Shown piece after piece: positions 32,885-42,500 of a stretch of DNA of 62,457 bases. Source of the stretch: CAZCZZ01 sp964503335 (GTDB lineage Bacteria > Verrucomicrobiota > Kiritimatiellia > CAIVKH01); the NCBI GenBank assembly GCA_964503335.1, contig CAZCZZ010000018.1, forward strand, positions 1-62,457, given 5' to 3'. The notes under the pieces are model-generated. The model did no database searches. It was not told the origin of the DNA and worked only from the letters and a program-made list of their open reading frames with translations. Made by a program: the position numbers and the translations under genes. How positions within the stretch are numbered: position 1 is the first letter of the stretch; every line of letters begins with the position of its first letter.

Positions 32885-35569
32885 ATGAGCGATACGAAGC
32901 GCACGCTGGCGCTCCTGGGCAACCTCGACAAGCTCCTCTGTCGACAGCCGGAAACGGATGTCGAATTGGCCCATGTACCGACGAATCCTGAAGATCGGGA
33001 CGATAAGGATAAGAAGGCCTATCTTGGCCATATCCTGATCCACGGCCCGCCGGGCTTTGGAAAGACAACCCTGGCCCTCCAGCTTACTAAGTGGCGCCTC
33101 GAAACGACGTGTCCCGATAAGATCAAGGTGTACTCGCTCGAAGTCCCGGTTCATTCGCTGGAGACTCAATATCGCCGAGTGGGAGGTTCAGATGAAGGAG
33201 TAGAATTCGACGACGCTGGCGGCGCAAGTGATGAAACGTCTTTCTTTCAGCACGTCGGGCAAGATGAGCTCAACCTGTTGGTGATTGATTCCATCACGAC
33301 GCTTCAGGGGTTGGCGCAGCATAAAGGCTATGTGCGATCCTTTCTCAATGCCATGCGAACTCGGAATTGCTGCGTAGTCGCCACGGCGGAGGCGCACAGT
33401 GAATTGCAGTATCTTGAGACGCTTTTCGACACCGTGATTAAGTTTCACGATCTTGAGCACAACTCCTTCTTCTCGCGCCACATCCAGGTTGCCAAGGCGA
33501 GGCATTCCCAGATCGCTGAGGGATATCACCCATATGAAATCGTGGAGAAGCATGGAATTTGTGTGTATCCGAACATGCACGCGTACAACACGTTGTTTGT
33601 AGGAGAAGTCGCTCCAGCGGACGGCCAGAGCGAGGTGACGAGACAATTGGCGGCGCCCTTGTTCGGCAGCAAATTGGATGAGAAACTTCTAGGCGAGGGG
33701 GAGGATCGGAAAATCCCCGAAAGCGTGCTCCTCTATGGGCCGGATTCAACCTACAAGAGAACCTTGCTAAAGATGTTTGCGGCTGAATGCGAGAAGTCGA
33801 CCCTCGTGGTTGATCTTTCAGAGGACCTGAGGGCGGAGGATTGGAGGCAGGGAAGTCGTGTGGTGAATCATTCCCAAGGCTGCGATGTTGCCAGACTCGC
33901 ACGCGAGCAACACAAACTCCTGAAGTCGATACCTCGCGTTTCTATAGGGGAAAAGATCATCTACCTGCTGAGCGGCTTTGTCCCCGAAGTCCAGCAGGAG
34001 CATTTGATTATGCTGCTTCACGATATAATGAAGGACAACAAGACAAGGCCGTCGCGGATTGCGCTGTATGACAACGGCGCTTATGCCCAAGGGTTGGCAC
34101 ATCTTCACAGCACGAAGACATCGACCGGTCTCTTCATGCCGACCTTGGCGCGTATGTGTCACACGGCAAAGATGCCGCTTCTGATCGTGATGAGGAGCAC
34201 CAGCGATCGCCGGATGTATGAGCTTGCTCGGCCCGTGACGAAACTTCACCTGCGCACGCGGTTGCTCTCCGTATTTGGCAAGCGAGTCGTGGCCATGGAG
34301 GTGGATGGCACAGGGCCTATAGACAAGAGTTCGCGCAAAGAAAGCACACCTCTCGTCTTGAAGCCAATTGTCGGGGTTGATGAGGTCGATGCAGACGGCG
34401 AGTTCCTCGACACATTCATCAACCTGAACACGGACGCCCCCCACAGGTCACCGCTACTTATCTATCTGCCGGTGGAGGTGGATCGGGATAGGGAATACCT
34501 CGAGCGCATGAAGCGGTTGGTGAAAGCCGCCTGTGGCGAGTCATTAGGGCGGACGGGCATTACGGTTTCTCCAATCAAACCAGAGGATTGGGGTGTTCTT
34601 CCATCCTATGCTTACCATCTCGCAGATCGTCCGCGGGAAAACACCGTCATCATGGCGGTGGATGAACTCTCCAGAGCGCGAACAGGACAATACAATGGCT
34701 TGCAGGATGAGAAAATCTTTAGGCGCGATGTTCTCCTGGCGCTGAAGGCAGAAGGCTCTGCCGCGGACGAAAGCTCTTGCATCTCAATCTGGCAACCGGG
34801 CCTGGCGATTACATGGGTCTGTGTCATGCTTGATGCGCTCTTTGCTGGGCTCAGGCAAACTTTGGGACCGGAGATCGGCCCTTCAGAAGTGCAAGCCAAT
34901 TTCGCGAAAGTCTTGGAAGACGAAAAGACGTGGATGTTCGACGTCGCGAGCGTGGAACAGGCCTTCAAGGCCTTCGAGCGATCCGGTTACAAACCATCGG
35001 GTAATAGGGTCAAAGATCTGATCGGGAATGAAGTGTACGAATGGAAAGAAGGCCGAACTGTTTGGATATGGTTCAGCCAGTTGACGGAACTGTTTCGTAA
35101 GCATGATAAATGGCGAACAGGGTCTACGGTAATCAGTCTCCCCGGGGGTGGATGGACCGCAGATTGGTGGCTCCATGTCATGGAGGGAAGTGCGAGCATG
35201 GGGTTGGGCGATATGGTTGTGGACAAGGTGCTGCTTTCCGCTGAGGAGCAATTTACGCGATACTCCGGCGGCATGACCATTGACGTGCAAGACGAGACGG
35301 CGAGGGAAGCCGCCTGGAGGTACACGGCGGTCACGAACGCGCAGGTGGCAACAATACACAAGAACGCCAATAGGCGGCACATGCTGCCCGGATATGGAGA
35401 CTTCACGCGCCAATTGGTTGGTCTGGGCAAGACGATGCACCTGCTGTGGTGCAATGCGCATGAAGATGTCGGTGCCCGAGATGAAATATGCAAAGAATTT
35501 GTAGCGCGCGCTAGAGCTCTGATGAGGGCGGCACAGCAGGCTGATTCCAAAGATCGAGGTGCCAGATGA
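32885..35569 (+). CDS. large KaiC/RecA-like ATPase, first gene of a three-gene system
   Basis: An 894-residue protein. Residues about 1-230 form a KaiC/RadA-type RecA domain: Walker A GPPGFGKTT (54-62), Walker B LNLLVIDSITTL (about 129-140), an ATAEAHSE sensor segment, and SRHIQVAKARHSQ...YEIVEKHGICVYP, which matches the conserved end of KaiC domains. A second, degenerate P-loop-like segment (LLYGPDSTYKRTLL, about 282-295) starts another possible ATPase-like unit. The remaining 600 residues match nothing I know. There is no signal peptide, so it is cytoplasmic. It overlaps the next gene by 4 nt (ATGA), and that gene overlaps the third the same way, indicating one translation-coupled unit with a membrane protein and a ClpX-like unfoldase. 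No strong ribosome binding site precedes the ATG. Confidence 0.8.
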   Translation: MSDTKRTLALLGNLDKLLCRQPETDVELAHVPTNPEDRDDKDKKAYLGHILIHGPPGFGKTTLALQLTKWRLETTCPDKIKVYSLEVPVHSLETQYRRVGGSDEGVEFDDAGGASDETSFFQHVGQDELNLLVIDSITTLQGLAQHKGYVRSFLNAMRTRNCCVVATAEAHSELQYLETLFDTVIKFHDLEHNSFFSRHIQVAKARHSQIAEGYHPYEIVEKHGICVYPNMHAYNTLFVGEVAPADGQSEVTRQLAAPLFGSKLDEKLLGEGEDRKIPESVLLYGPDSTYKRTLLKMFAAECEKSTLVVDLSEDLRAEDWRQGSRVVNHSQGCDVARLAREQHKLLKSIPRVSIGEKIIYLLSGFVPEVQQEHLIMLLHDIMKDNKTRPSRIALYDNGAYAQGLAHLHSTKTSTGLFMPTLARMCHTAKMPLLIVMRSTSDRRMYELARPVTKLHLRTRLLSVFGKRVVAMEVDGTGPIDKSSRKESTPLVLKPIVGVDEVDADGEFLDTFINLNTDAPHRSPLLIYLPVEVDRDREYLERMKRLVKAACGESLGRTGITVSPIKPEDWGVLPSYAYHLADRPRENTVIMAVDELSRARTGQYNGLQDEKIFRRDVLLALKAEGSAADESSCISIWQPGLAITWVCVMLDALFAGLRQTLGPEIGPSEVQANFAKVLEDEKTWMFDVASVEQAFKAFERSGYKPSGNRVKDLIGNEVYEWKEGRTVWIWFSQLTELFRKHDKWRTGSTVISLPGGGWTADWWLHVMEGSASMGLGDMVVDKVLLSAEEQFTRYSGGMTIDVQDETAREAAWRYTAVTNAQVATIHKNANRRHMLPGYGDFTRQLVGLGKTMHLLWCNAHEDVGARDEICKEFVARARALMRAAQQADSKDRGAR

Positions 35570-36678
35570 TGGCGAAATGGAATCAGGCGTTCGCTGCGAA
35601 TCCCATACTTGTTGCAAGCGTAGTGACGACGCTGCTCTTCTTGATGTTTGCAGTGTTGGCAAGCCATATCGTGGAGTCCAAAGAAACTGGCACAAGAGCT
35701 CGGATTGCTGTCGTACTTGCAACGGTTCTCGCTCTTGTTCTGATCGGTCTCATGACTGCTGGTACTTACCTCGGTTTGGCCAGCATTCTGCCGGAGGCCG
35801 AGAAAAACACGTCCGCACAACTGTCGCTCACCGCGCAGTGGCTGAATTCCCTAGCCGCAGTGTTTGCAGTGGGGTTTGCGTTCCTCGCCTTCAAGCTTTC
35901 GCTCAGGCAGTCGATGGATGCCAGAAAAGAAATGGCCGTGATCAGGCAACAGCAAGAGGCTGTTAGATGTCAGGCTGAAATTGCTGCGAAAGAGTCGATG
36001 CTTGTGTCCCTGCACAGTCGGGAAGCCCGATTGGCTGAATACGCAGATCACGAGCTGGCCACCATTCTCGAAGATTATGACGCAGTCATGGCGATCAGCT
36101 CAGAACTCAATGAGTCTGGCGCTGCCGCCTCCCGTTGGCTCGCCAACGCATCCAAGCGGGCACCCAGCGTAACCAGTATCGACCCGACTATTATGAGTCA
36201 AATCCAGCAAGCGGCGTCAACGGTGTGTGGAGAGAAATATGGCGCAGGTCTTCAAGCTATCAGAAACTACGGCGAACTCGCAGCCCGTGTTCGCGCTGTT
36301 GAGAAACATGTGCATGTCGCCAATCAGCTCCAGATTCATCTTTATGGGATTGCAGGACTCGCGTGGGTCACCTGCCAACCATCATGCAAGAAGCTCAAGA
36401 TGGCACTTCCCCGTCCACGTGATCTCGTCCGCCGGGTTCGAGACGCAATATCACTTAAACATTGCGATAAGGTACTCCAGACTTGCATGAGGTTGAGTAA
36501 TTGGAATGACCATAAAGACAATATCGCGAAGGCAATCGCCGCATGCGCACCAACGGAGGATGCAGAGGGGCTGGCCGAACGGATTTTAGAAGCGGCCAAA
36601 CTGATGGGGGAGATGGATAAACCCGCGTCAACAATGAATCTGTCGGAAGAGAAAACGGATCAAGGAGGCCCGTCATGA
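35566..36678 (+). CDS. three-TM membrane protein with coiled coil, second gene of the system
   Basis: A 370-residue protein with three predicted transmembrane helices (about 13-35, 46-70, 88-110), then a charged coiled-coil segment (about 114-165; RQSMDARKEMAVIRQQQ) and a soluble helical C-terminal domain of about 200 residues. No catalytic motif is visible. The ATG is inside the stop of the ATPase gene and the stop inside the start of the ClpX-like gene. It may tether the two cytoplasmic ATPases to the inner membrane; this is inference from topology and order. Confidence 0.75.
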   Translation: MMAKWNQAFAANPILVASVVTTLLFLMFAVLASHIVESKETGTRARIAVVLATVLALVLIGLMTAGTYLGLASILPEAEKNTSAQLSLTAQWLNSLAAVFAVGFAFLAFKLSLRQSMDARKEMAVIRQQQEAVRCQAEIAAKESMLVSLHSREARLAEYADHELATILEDYDAVMAISSELNESGAAASRWLANASKRAPSVTSIDPTIMSQIQQAASTVCGEKYGAGLQAIRNYGELAARVRAVEKHVHVANQLQIHLYGIAGLAWVTCQPSCKKLKMALPRPRDLVRRVRDAISLKHCDKVLQTCMRLSNWNDHKDNIAKAIAACAPTEDAEGLAERILEAAKLMGEMDKPASTMNLSEEKTDQGGPS

Positions 36679-38471
36679 GCTCCGGCATCGATGATGGCCT
36701 CGAGGACTTGAACAAACCCGCGCTCCCCGTTCCGGCGGAGATGGTCGGGTACTTGGACCGGTTCATACGGGGGCAAGTTCGGGCGAAGCGGGATGTGGCG
36801 GTGGCGGTCTATAATCACTACATCTCGCAGGCGCATCTGGCGAGCCGGGGTGCGGATCTGGGGCGACACCACATCCTTCTGCTTGGGCCAACGGGGACGG
36901 GTAAGACGTATATTGTCAAGAAGCTGGCGGAGTTCCTGAATGTGCCGGTGGGCTTTACCAGTGCCACGTCCCTCGTGGAGACCGGGTATGCAGGGGATCC
37001 GGTTGACAATGTGATTCGAGCATTGCTGGATCGGGCAGACAATGATCCCCGGCAGGCGGAGCGGGGCATCGTCTTCATTGATGAGATCGACAAGATCCGG
37101 CGGCAGGATGTCCGCGGCCTGCGGGATATCAGCGGCGAGGGTGTGCAGAACGGCCTTCTCACGCTCATGGACGGCCGTATAGCCAAGGGCCGCGATGCGC
37201 AAAGCTTTTCCCCCGTGGACACCAGCAAGCTCCTCTTTATCTGTACCGGTGCGTTCGTCGATCTGGAGGAAATCATCCGACGACGTATCGGTACGCACAA
37301 GGGGGCGATCGGGTTTCGACCTATCGAGCATGAACGCGTCGAGGAAATCCCTAACGCCAATTCGTACGAAGCGCTTTGCCAGGTGGAAACGCAGGACCTT
37401 GTCCGCTATGGAATGATTCCGGAATTCATCGGACGATTTGCCACCTTAACCGTGTTGCACGACCTGTCCCGGGACGACTTGAAGGTTATCCTCACGAGCA
37501 CGGAGGGTTCCGCCATTGAAAAGCAGAAGACGATGGCCGAACTGCACGGCATCAATCTCGTGTTCGATGCCGCTTCGCTGGATGCCATCGCGAGCGAGGC
37601 CGCAGCCATGGCGACCGGAGCGCGTGGGCTTCATCGACTCGTGAACCGCTCGGTGGATGGTGTGGACTTTCGATGGTCCTCGCTGGCGGATGAGGGTGTA
37701 AACGTGGTTCGCATCACCGCTGACTGCGTCTTGCGGGGTGCAGATCCGATCATCGAGAAGGGCGGTCAGAAGTTCACGAGAATGGATCAGGAACTGCGCC
37801 GGGTGGCGATTGTGGGACTCCCCAGGGCAATAAGACCTGTCGCCCCGAACACCGGCGCTACACTTCCACCTGGAATCACGGACGCGACAGGCATGTCCAG
37901 TGAGGCTATCTGGGACAAATATTCCCGGATCAAGCACGACCACCTGGATTGGGATGCCACGGTAGGAAGTGCTCGAAAATGGTGGCTGAGTTTCGAGAAC
38001 GAGAATGCACATCGCCCGGCGCTGGTTCTCCGACTTGCGGAAGAACTTCAGATTAGAAAAGCGACCATTACCGAGTTCTTCTTGTGTTACGTCTATTCCA
38101 ACACGGACAACATTCAGGCCAACCTTCACTACATGGACTACAGTCGCCTCAAGAAGGATGAAGAGCGTCGGACGAGAGAGAATCGGGCCCCTTCGCCTGA
38201 CTTGTCTCCGATTGCTAAAGACGATGAGACGGATCCGGATGCGTATGACGATGAAGAAGAGGCGCTAAAGAACTTGCTGGCCGACATGGAAGAACAATCG
38301 CGGAAGATCGAGGAAGAAAACCAGCCGAAGAGGTCTCGGAAGAATTTCAAGCCGTCGAAGAAGAGTCCGGGAGAGCTGGATGACCTGCTATACGGTCGCT
38401 GCAAGAAATGCCGGAGCCTCATCGCAAAGTCTTCGAAGAAGTGCCGCGTGTGTGGCGCGAAGGTCGCATAG
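36675..38471 (+). CDS. ClpX-like AAA+ unfoldase with C-terminal zinc ribbon
   Basis: A 598-residue protein. The AAA+ module (about 20-345) follows ClpX order: Walker A GPTGTGKT (71-78), a pore-1 loop GYAG (104-107; GYVG in ClpX), Walker B VFIDEID (133-139), GEGVQNGLL, IGF (212-214, the ClpP-docking tripeptide in ClpX), PEFIGRF with the likely arginine finger (Arg254), and sensor-2 GARGLHRLV. The N-terminal zinc domain of ClpX is absent. Instead a zinc ribbon (Cys576, Cys579, Cys590, Cys593) sits at the extreme C-terminus after a roughly 230-residue extension with an acidic/coiled region. No clpP gene is adjacent. It is the third gene of the coupled operon and ends 60 bp before the truncated alkylation-repair copy. 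Confidence 0.88.
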   Translation: MSSGIDDGLEDLNKPALPVPAEMVGYLDRFIRGQVRAKRDVAVAVYNHYISQAHLASRGADLGRHHILLLGPTGTGKTYIVKKLAEFLNVPVGFTSATSLVETGYAGDPVDNVIRALLDRADNDPRQAERGIVFIDEIDKIRRQDVRGLRDISGEGVQNGLLTLMDGRIAKGRDAQSFSPVDTSKLLFICTGAFVDLEEIIRRRIGTHKGAIGFRPIEHERVEEIPNANSYEALCQVETQDLVRYGMIPEFIGRFATLTVLHDLSRDDLKVILTSTEGSAIEKQKTMAELHGINLVFDAASLDAIASEAAAMATGARGLHRLVNRSVDGVDFRWSSLADEGVNVVRITADCVLRGADPIIEKGGQKFTRMDQELRRVAIVGLPRAIRPVAPNTGATLPPGITDATGMSSEAIWDKYSRIKHDHLDWDATVGSARKWWLSFENENAHRPALVLRLAEELQIRKATITEFFLCYVYSNTDNIQANLHYMDYSRLKKDEERRTRENRAPSPDLSPIAKDDETDPDAYDDEEEALKNLLADMEEQSRKIEEENQPKRSRKNFKPSKKSPGELDDLLYGRCKKCRSLIAKSSKKCRVCGAKVA

Positions 38472-38533
38472 CCCACTCAGCCATCGTGCCGAAAAAGGGT
38501 TACCCCCCCCAGAATCTGTAATCCGAAGTCCTG

Positions 38534-38668
38534 GCACTACGGCAGATCGGGAAGCGCAATGCAACGCTTCGAAAATCCGCCATCGCCTGCGCCAAACGCA
38601 TCCTCGAGCGCGACACGCCTGCTTCGCGCTGGATCGCACGCGACGCGCTCCGCGAATTAGAGGGATAG
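38534..38668 (+). pseudogene. truncated 3' copy of the DNA alkylation repair gene
   Basis: In frame this encodes ALRQIGKRNATLRKSAIACA and on to RELEG, then TAG (38666-38668), matching the last 44 codons of the gene at 29081 with only a few residue changes. There is no upstream coding part. Bases 38552-38611 are identical to 29621-29680; outside them most differences are synonymous, so the two ends were once separate functional genes. The stop region overlaps the 3' end of the convergent gene at 38657 by 12 bp. Confidence 0.88.
38552..38611 (+). repeat. 60-bp direct repeat, right copy (possible attachment core)
   Basis: Perfect match to 29621-29680, offset 8931 bp. With the left copy it brackets five genes. 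Confidence 0.85.
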
Positions 38669-39508
38669 GTCAAAGCCCATGGTTCCGTTCGTCTGGACGA
38701 GGGCGTCGATGGATTCAAGCTCGGCTTTGAAGTCATCCTTCCACCACGTGAGCAACGAACGGACGCGGGCATACGAACCGCCCGGATGCTTCACCCAGAA
38801 GTTCACGGACTGCACATGCTCGGTGGTTTGAAGCTCGATTGACCCGCCGTAGCCCCCGCCGGGAGCTTCATCCAAAGCTACCGGGTCGGCCGTGACGATT
38901 CCGCCGCCCGAAGGTGCAGCCAATAGCACCACGAAACCCAGGCCGTGGTTTGTCAGCACGAGGGAGAGTTCGAAGGGTGGCGTCTCGCACCTCACGCGTG
39001 TTACCGGGTTGTTGGTTGTGACGGCGAGGTAGATCGCATCAGGCAGAGGGTTCGCGGGAGGCCCGACCCGCTTCTTCAGCACGAACTGCACGTCCCGTTC
39101 CTCGACATGGAAAGGCGGGGGATGCAATGCCGCGTCCGCAGGTGGACGACCCTTGAGGTCTCGAATCCACCTCTCGTAGGCCGTGGAGAACACACCCTGC
39201 CACGTTGCCGCGGAGTAGCCATCCGCCCGAAACGCGATCTCCACGCTCGTGGCGTTCTCAACCGTGATCGTGAATGTCGCGGAGACGGGCCGATCCTCGA
39301 CGGTGTATTCGGTCACCAGCGAAGCGGCATGGAAGCGGCCGCTCCGGATCGTGGCCGTTACGCCGTTCACCGCATTGCTTGTCGGGTCTGTAAGGGTACC
39401 GGAGAGAAAGAAGAAAGCCCGCTGGTCGGCCAGCAATTCTGCGCGGACGGAAGCCGTCGCAAGCATCAGGGTGATCACGGCGAGAATCGTCCGGGAGACA
39501 TGCGTCAT
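38657..39508 (-). CDS. secreted protein of unknown function, last gene of the four-gene operon
   Basis: A 283-residue product from ATG 39508, which overlaps the upstream stop by 4 nt. A longer frame to 39760 runs through the neighbouring gene and is rejected. The signal peptide ILAVITLMLATASVRA is followed by an Ig-like beta sandwich (about 30-105; SGTLTDPTSNAVNGVTATI resembles carboxypeptidase-regulatory domains), a basic middle, and a second beta domain ending GTMGFDLSL. The last 12 bp overlap the truncated alkylation repair copy on the other strand. Confidence 0.75.
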   Translation of the reverse strand: MTHVSRTILAVITLMLATASVRAELLADQRAFFFLSGTLTDPTSNAVNGVTATIRSGRFHAASLVTEYTVEDRPVSATFTITVENATSVEIAFRADGYSAATWQGVFSTAYERWIRDLKGRPPADAALHPPPFHVEERDVQFVLKKRVGPPANPLPDAIYLAVTTNNPVTRVRCETPPFELSLVLTNHGLGFVVLLAAPSGGGIVTADPVALDEAPGGGYGGSIELQTTEHVQSVNFWVKHPGGSYARVRSLLTWWKDDFKAELESIDALVQTNGTMGFDLSL

Positions 39509-42500
39509 TGGATATTGTTCAGCATGACGGTGCGCCACCACGGCCATACTTCCTGGAAGTAGCGTTCGCGGAAGTCGGAGTGTGCCGTGTTGTTCCATCC
39601 GAAATCGGCTCTGTTGTTGTAATTCACCACGTTGGCAACGTCGGGCCGGTGGAATTTGACAGAGCCGAGGGTGTAGATGTGAGGATACGCGACCGTCTGA
39701 TATCTTGGAATCTCGTACGCGAGCCGTTCGGGCGTACGAAAGGCCTCTGCCAAGGCCCACGTTTCGTACCCGATAAGCGCCAGAGGATCCCAGCGTGAAC
39801 GAGTGCCGTCCGCGTCATCGTTCAAGAGTTGCAGGTAGAGCGCCGCGTCGTTCGGGTTATACGAATTGACGATCCTGCCGTAGATGGCGCCAGGGACATC
39901 CGCAGCCCAGTGGGACCACGTCGCCTTCTGCTCGACTTCCCGCGTGATGTAGTTGGTGCCGGACGGTGCGGGTCGCTCGTCGTAAACCCGGCTCCATATG
40001 GCGGCTTCCACATGGATGATGTTGCGGATGAACTGCGTGCCAGGCTGCGTCAGCTTGTAGCGACGCAGCGCGTCGACGAGGGGAAGATTGCCAAGGCTGT
40101 GCGCCGCGATGTTGACGGTTTTGCCCTGCAGGTAGAGCGACTGGATGACATTCATGAGGCTGATGCTGGACTGGAAGGCATTTTCGACGTTCTCGTCGAA
40201 GCCGAAGAACGGAGGAACGCTTACATTCTCATTTCCGTGCCACTTGAACGCCACCATGTCGCCGCGGTAGCCCGAGAGGTAAAGGCGTTTGAACCAGTTC
40301 TGGTACGTCATGTTCGAGTCTTCGATGCTGACGTTGTAGCCGTGCAGCAAGACGAGCACGTTCTGCGCATTCTGGAAGCGTGTGCCATCACCTTCGGTCG
40401 GTGGAGAAGGCGTGTACTGGTCCGTGAAATTCGTCCGGATCCCGCCGCCGTTTTCCAAGCGTTCGGTTAGATATGCGACGCTGGTTTGGGCACCGCGGGC
40501 ATTTCGCGTCTCGAAGAAGGAGTACGAATGCCGGAGGTCGACGCGAACCTTGTCGAGCACGAAGGCCTCGACGCCTGCCGGAGTAAACGCGGCGAGCTCG
40601 ATGACTTGTCCGCCGGGGTCCGACTCGGCAAGGCCTTCAAAAGCGAACCAAGCCGTAAACTCCGGATCGTAGAATGTGATGGGAATGTACGACTGCGTCA
40701 GGGTCACGCCGTCGATGCCGAATTGGCCAAGCGAAACCTGCTCCTGCGCGCTGGCCATGTTGAACCAGTAGCTTCCCGTCCCCATCACGCCGCCCTGCGT
40801 CGTCTTCTTGTTGGCCCAGTGGTAGCGGATGCCCGAAGACTTGGGCCCGATCTTGTAGCCGAGACTGTTCAACGCAGCGAAGGTTCCGGCGTCGAGTCGA
40901 ATGCGCAGGGGCGCGAGGTCCACGAGGTCGAAGATTCCGTTGATGACCGTGTCGTTGCAGTTCCACTGGGCTTGGGGAAGAGGGATCGCATCCGGCGGGA
41001 AATAGGCCTTGTGCTGATTCGGGTCGGTGCTGCCGTTGTTGTCATCGTTCACCCAGAAGATCATCGCCTTGCCGTCTTCGACCACGTCGTCATCATCGAG
41101 GACGCGCCGGTCGTTGTTGGAATCCACCGTCAGGTTGCCGCCAAGGATGGCGACGCGACGCAGGAGGTTTGCGCCTTGGCGGAGCTCGTAAACACCGCCG
41201 CCCAGCTGCTTCTTCGTCCGCGACGTGGCGAGATGCCTGACGAAGGTAACCGGTATGCTCTCGTCGCAGGTGACGGTTTCCTGAATGTCGAACTCCATCG
41301 GCGTATCGTCCGCGGGGAACGTACCCGCGAGAGCCGGCGTATCCTGGTTTGGAACGAGCACGGTTGACGAATACTGGACGATGTCACACGAGATGTTCGC
41401 CGGCCACGTCTCGGCCGTTGCGCCGCCGTTCAGCAACGCGCCGCCGTTGCGAGCGATCGTGTATCCGCCATCGCCATCGGGTGTAAGCTTCGTGTAGCCG
41501 ACCCCGGTCCAGTTGCTGATGGTGAAAGGATCGCGATGCACGATCACCTGCTTGCCACTGGCGATCGCGTTCGTGATGAGGGCGAGGACGCCGGCCGAAT
41601 GACTGAAACCCGGGCATTGCGCGGGGACGCTGTTGGAGATGACGCAGATGGGCATGCCGGAGGCTTCGGCAAGAGAGAGAATCTTCAGCGTCGATACGCC
41701 GCCGACATCATAGTTTTCCTCGAAGACCCGGCTTTCATGCATCGACCCCTGCATGCCTGTCACGATTTCATGGGCCTTGATGCGATTGAACAAGCCGTCC
41801 ATGGGCGCGGAGGCGTGAAAGCGCGCGTTCACATCCAGTTCCATCCCGACCCAGGAGAAGGTCGTGGGGTTGCCCAGGGACGTTGTTACATTCACGTCGT
41901 TGCCGACGATGATGGGGAAGGCGTTGTAGACGAGGGACATGCCGAAGAGATCTTCCGAGCGTCTGTGAGTCTCCGTGATCCGGCTCAAGTAGTCGCGCGC
42001 CACGGAGTCGAGATGTTCCGTCAAGAGCGGGCCCGCCGTGTCGATGTTGAAGGGAAGCGGAGCCGTGGCATAGCGGTCGGCGTACGTGTTGAACACGATG
42101 GACCGGTCTGCGCCGGAAAAGAATGCGGAGCCCACGACGGGCACGTCATTGTCCACGGCGGGCGGTTCAAGGAAGTGGATGTCGCAATCGAGCCGCCGGC
42201 CAGGGCCGATGGTGACCGTGGACGTGGAGATGTTCGCACCGTTCACCTGCAACAAGGCCTTGAGTTGGACGAGCTGGGGCGGGGTTGTGTAGATCCCGCC
42301 AAAGGAGTCGACCGTCGCCTGGTCGTTCGTTGTGGCGGCAATGAAATTAATGTGGACCGGACCTGCGGCGAGCGCGCTGAGGGGCAGCGTCTGGTCCACG
42401 AAGTTCGTGGTGCCGCGGTACACGTGGATGCGGACCCGGACGCGATCCGCATCCGTGAGCGTGGCGGTCCGGTTTGACACCGCAATGATTTCGAAGGGCG

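Noticed and set aside
39509..39760. N-terminal extension of the gene at 38657
   Set aside because: It lies out of frame within the upstream gene; ATG 39508 gives a signal peptide and the same 4-nt overlap seen at the other junctions.
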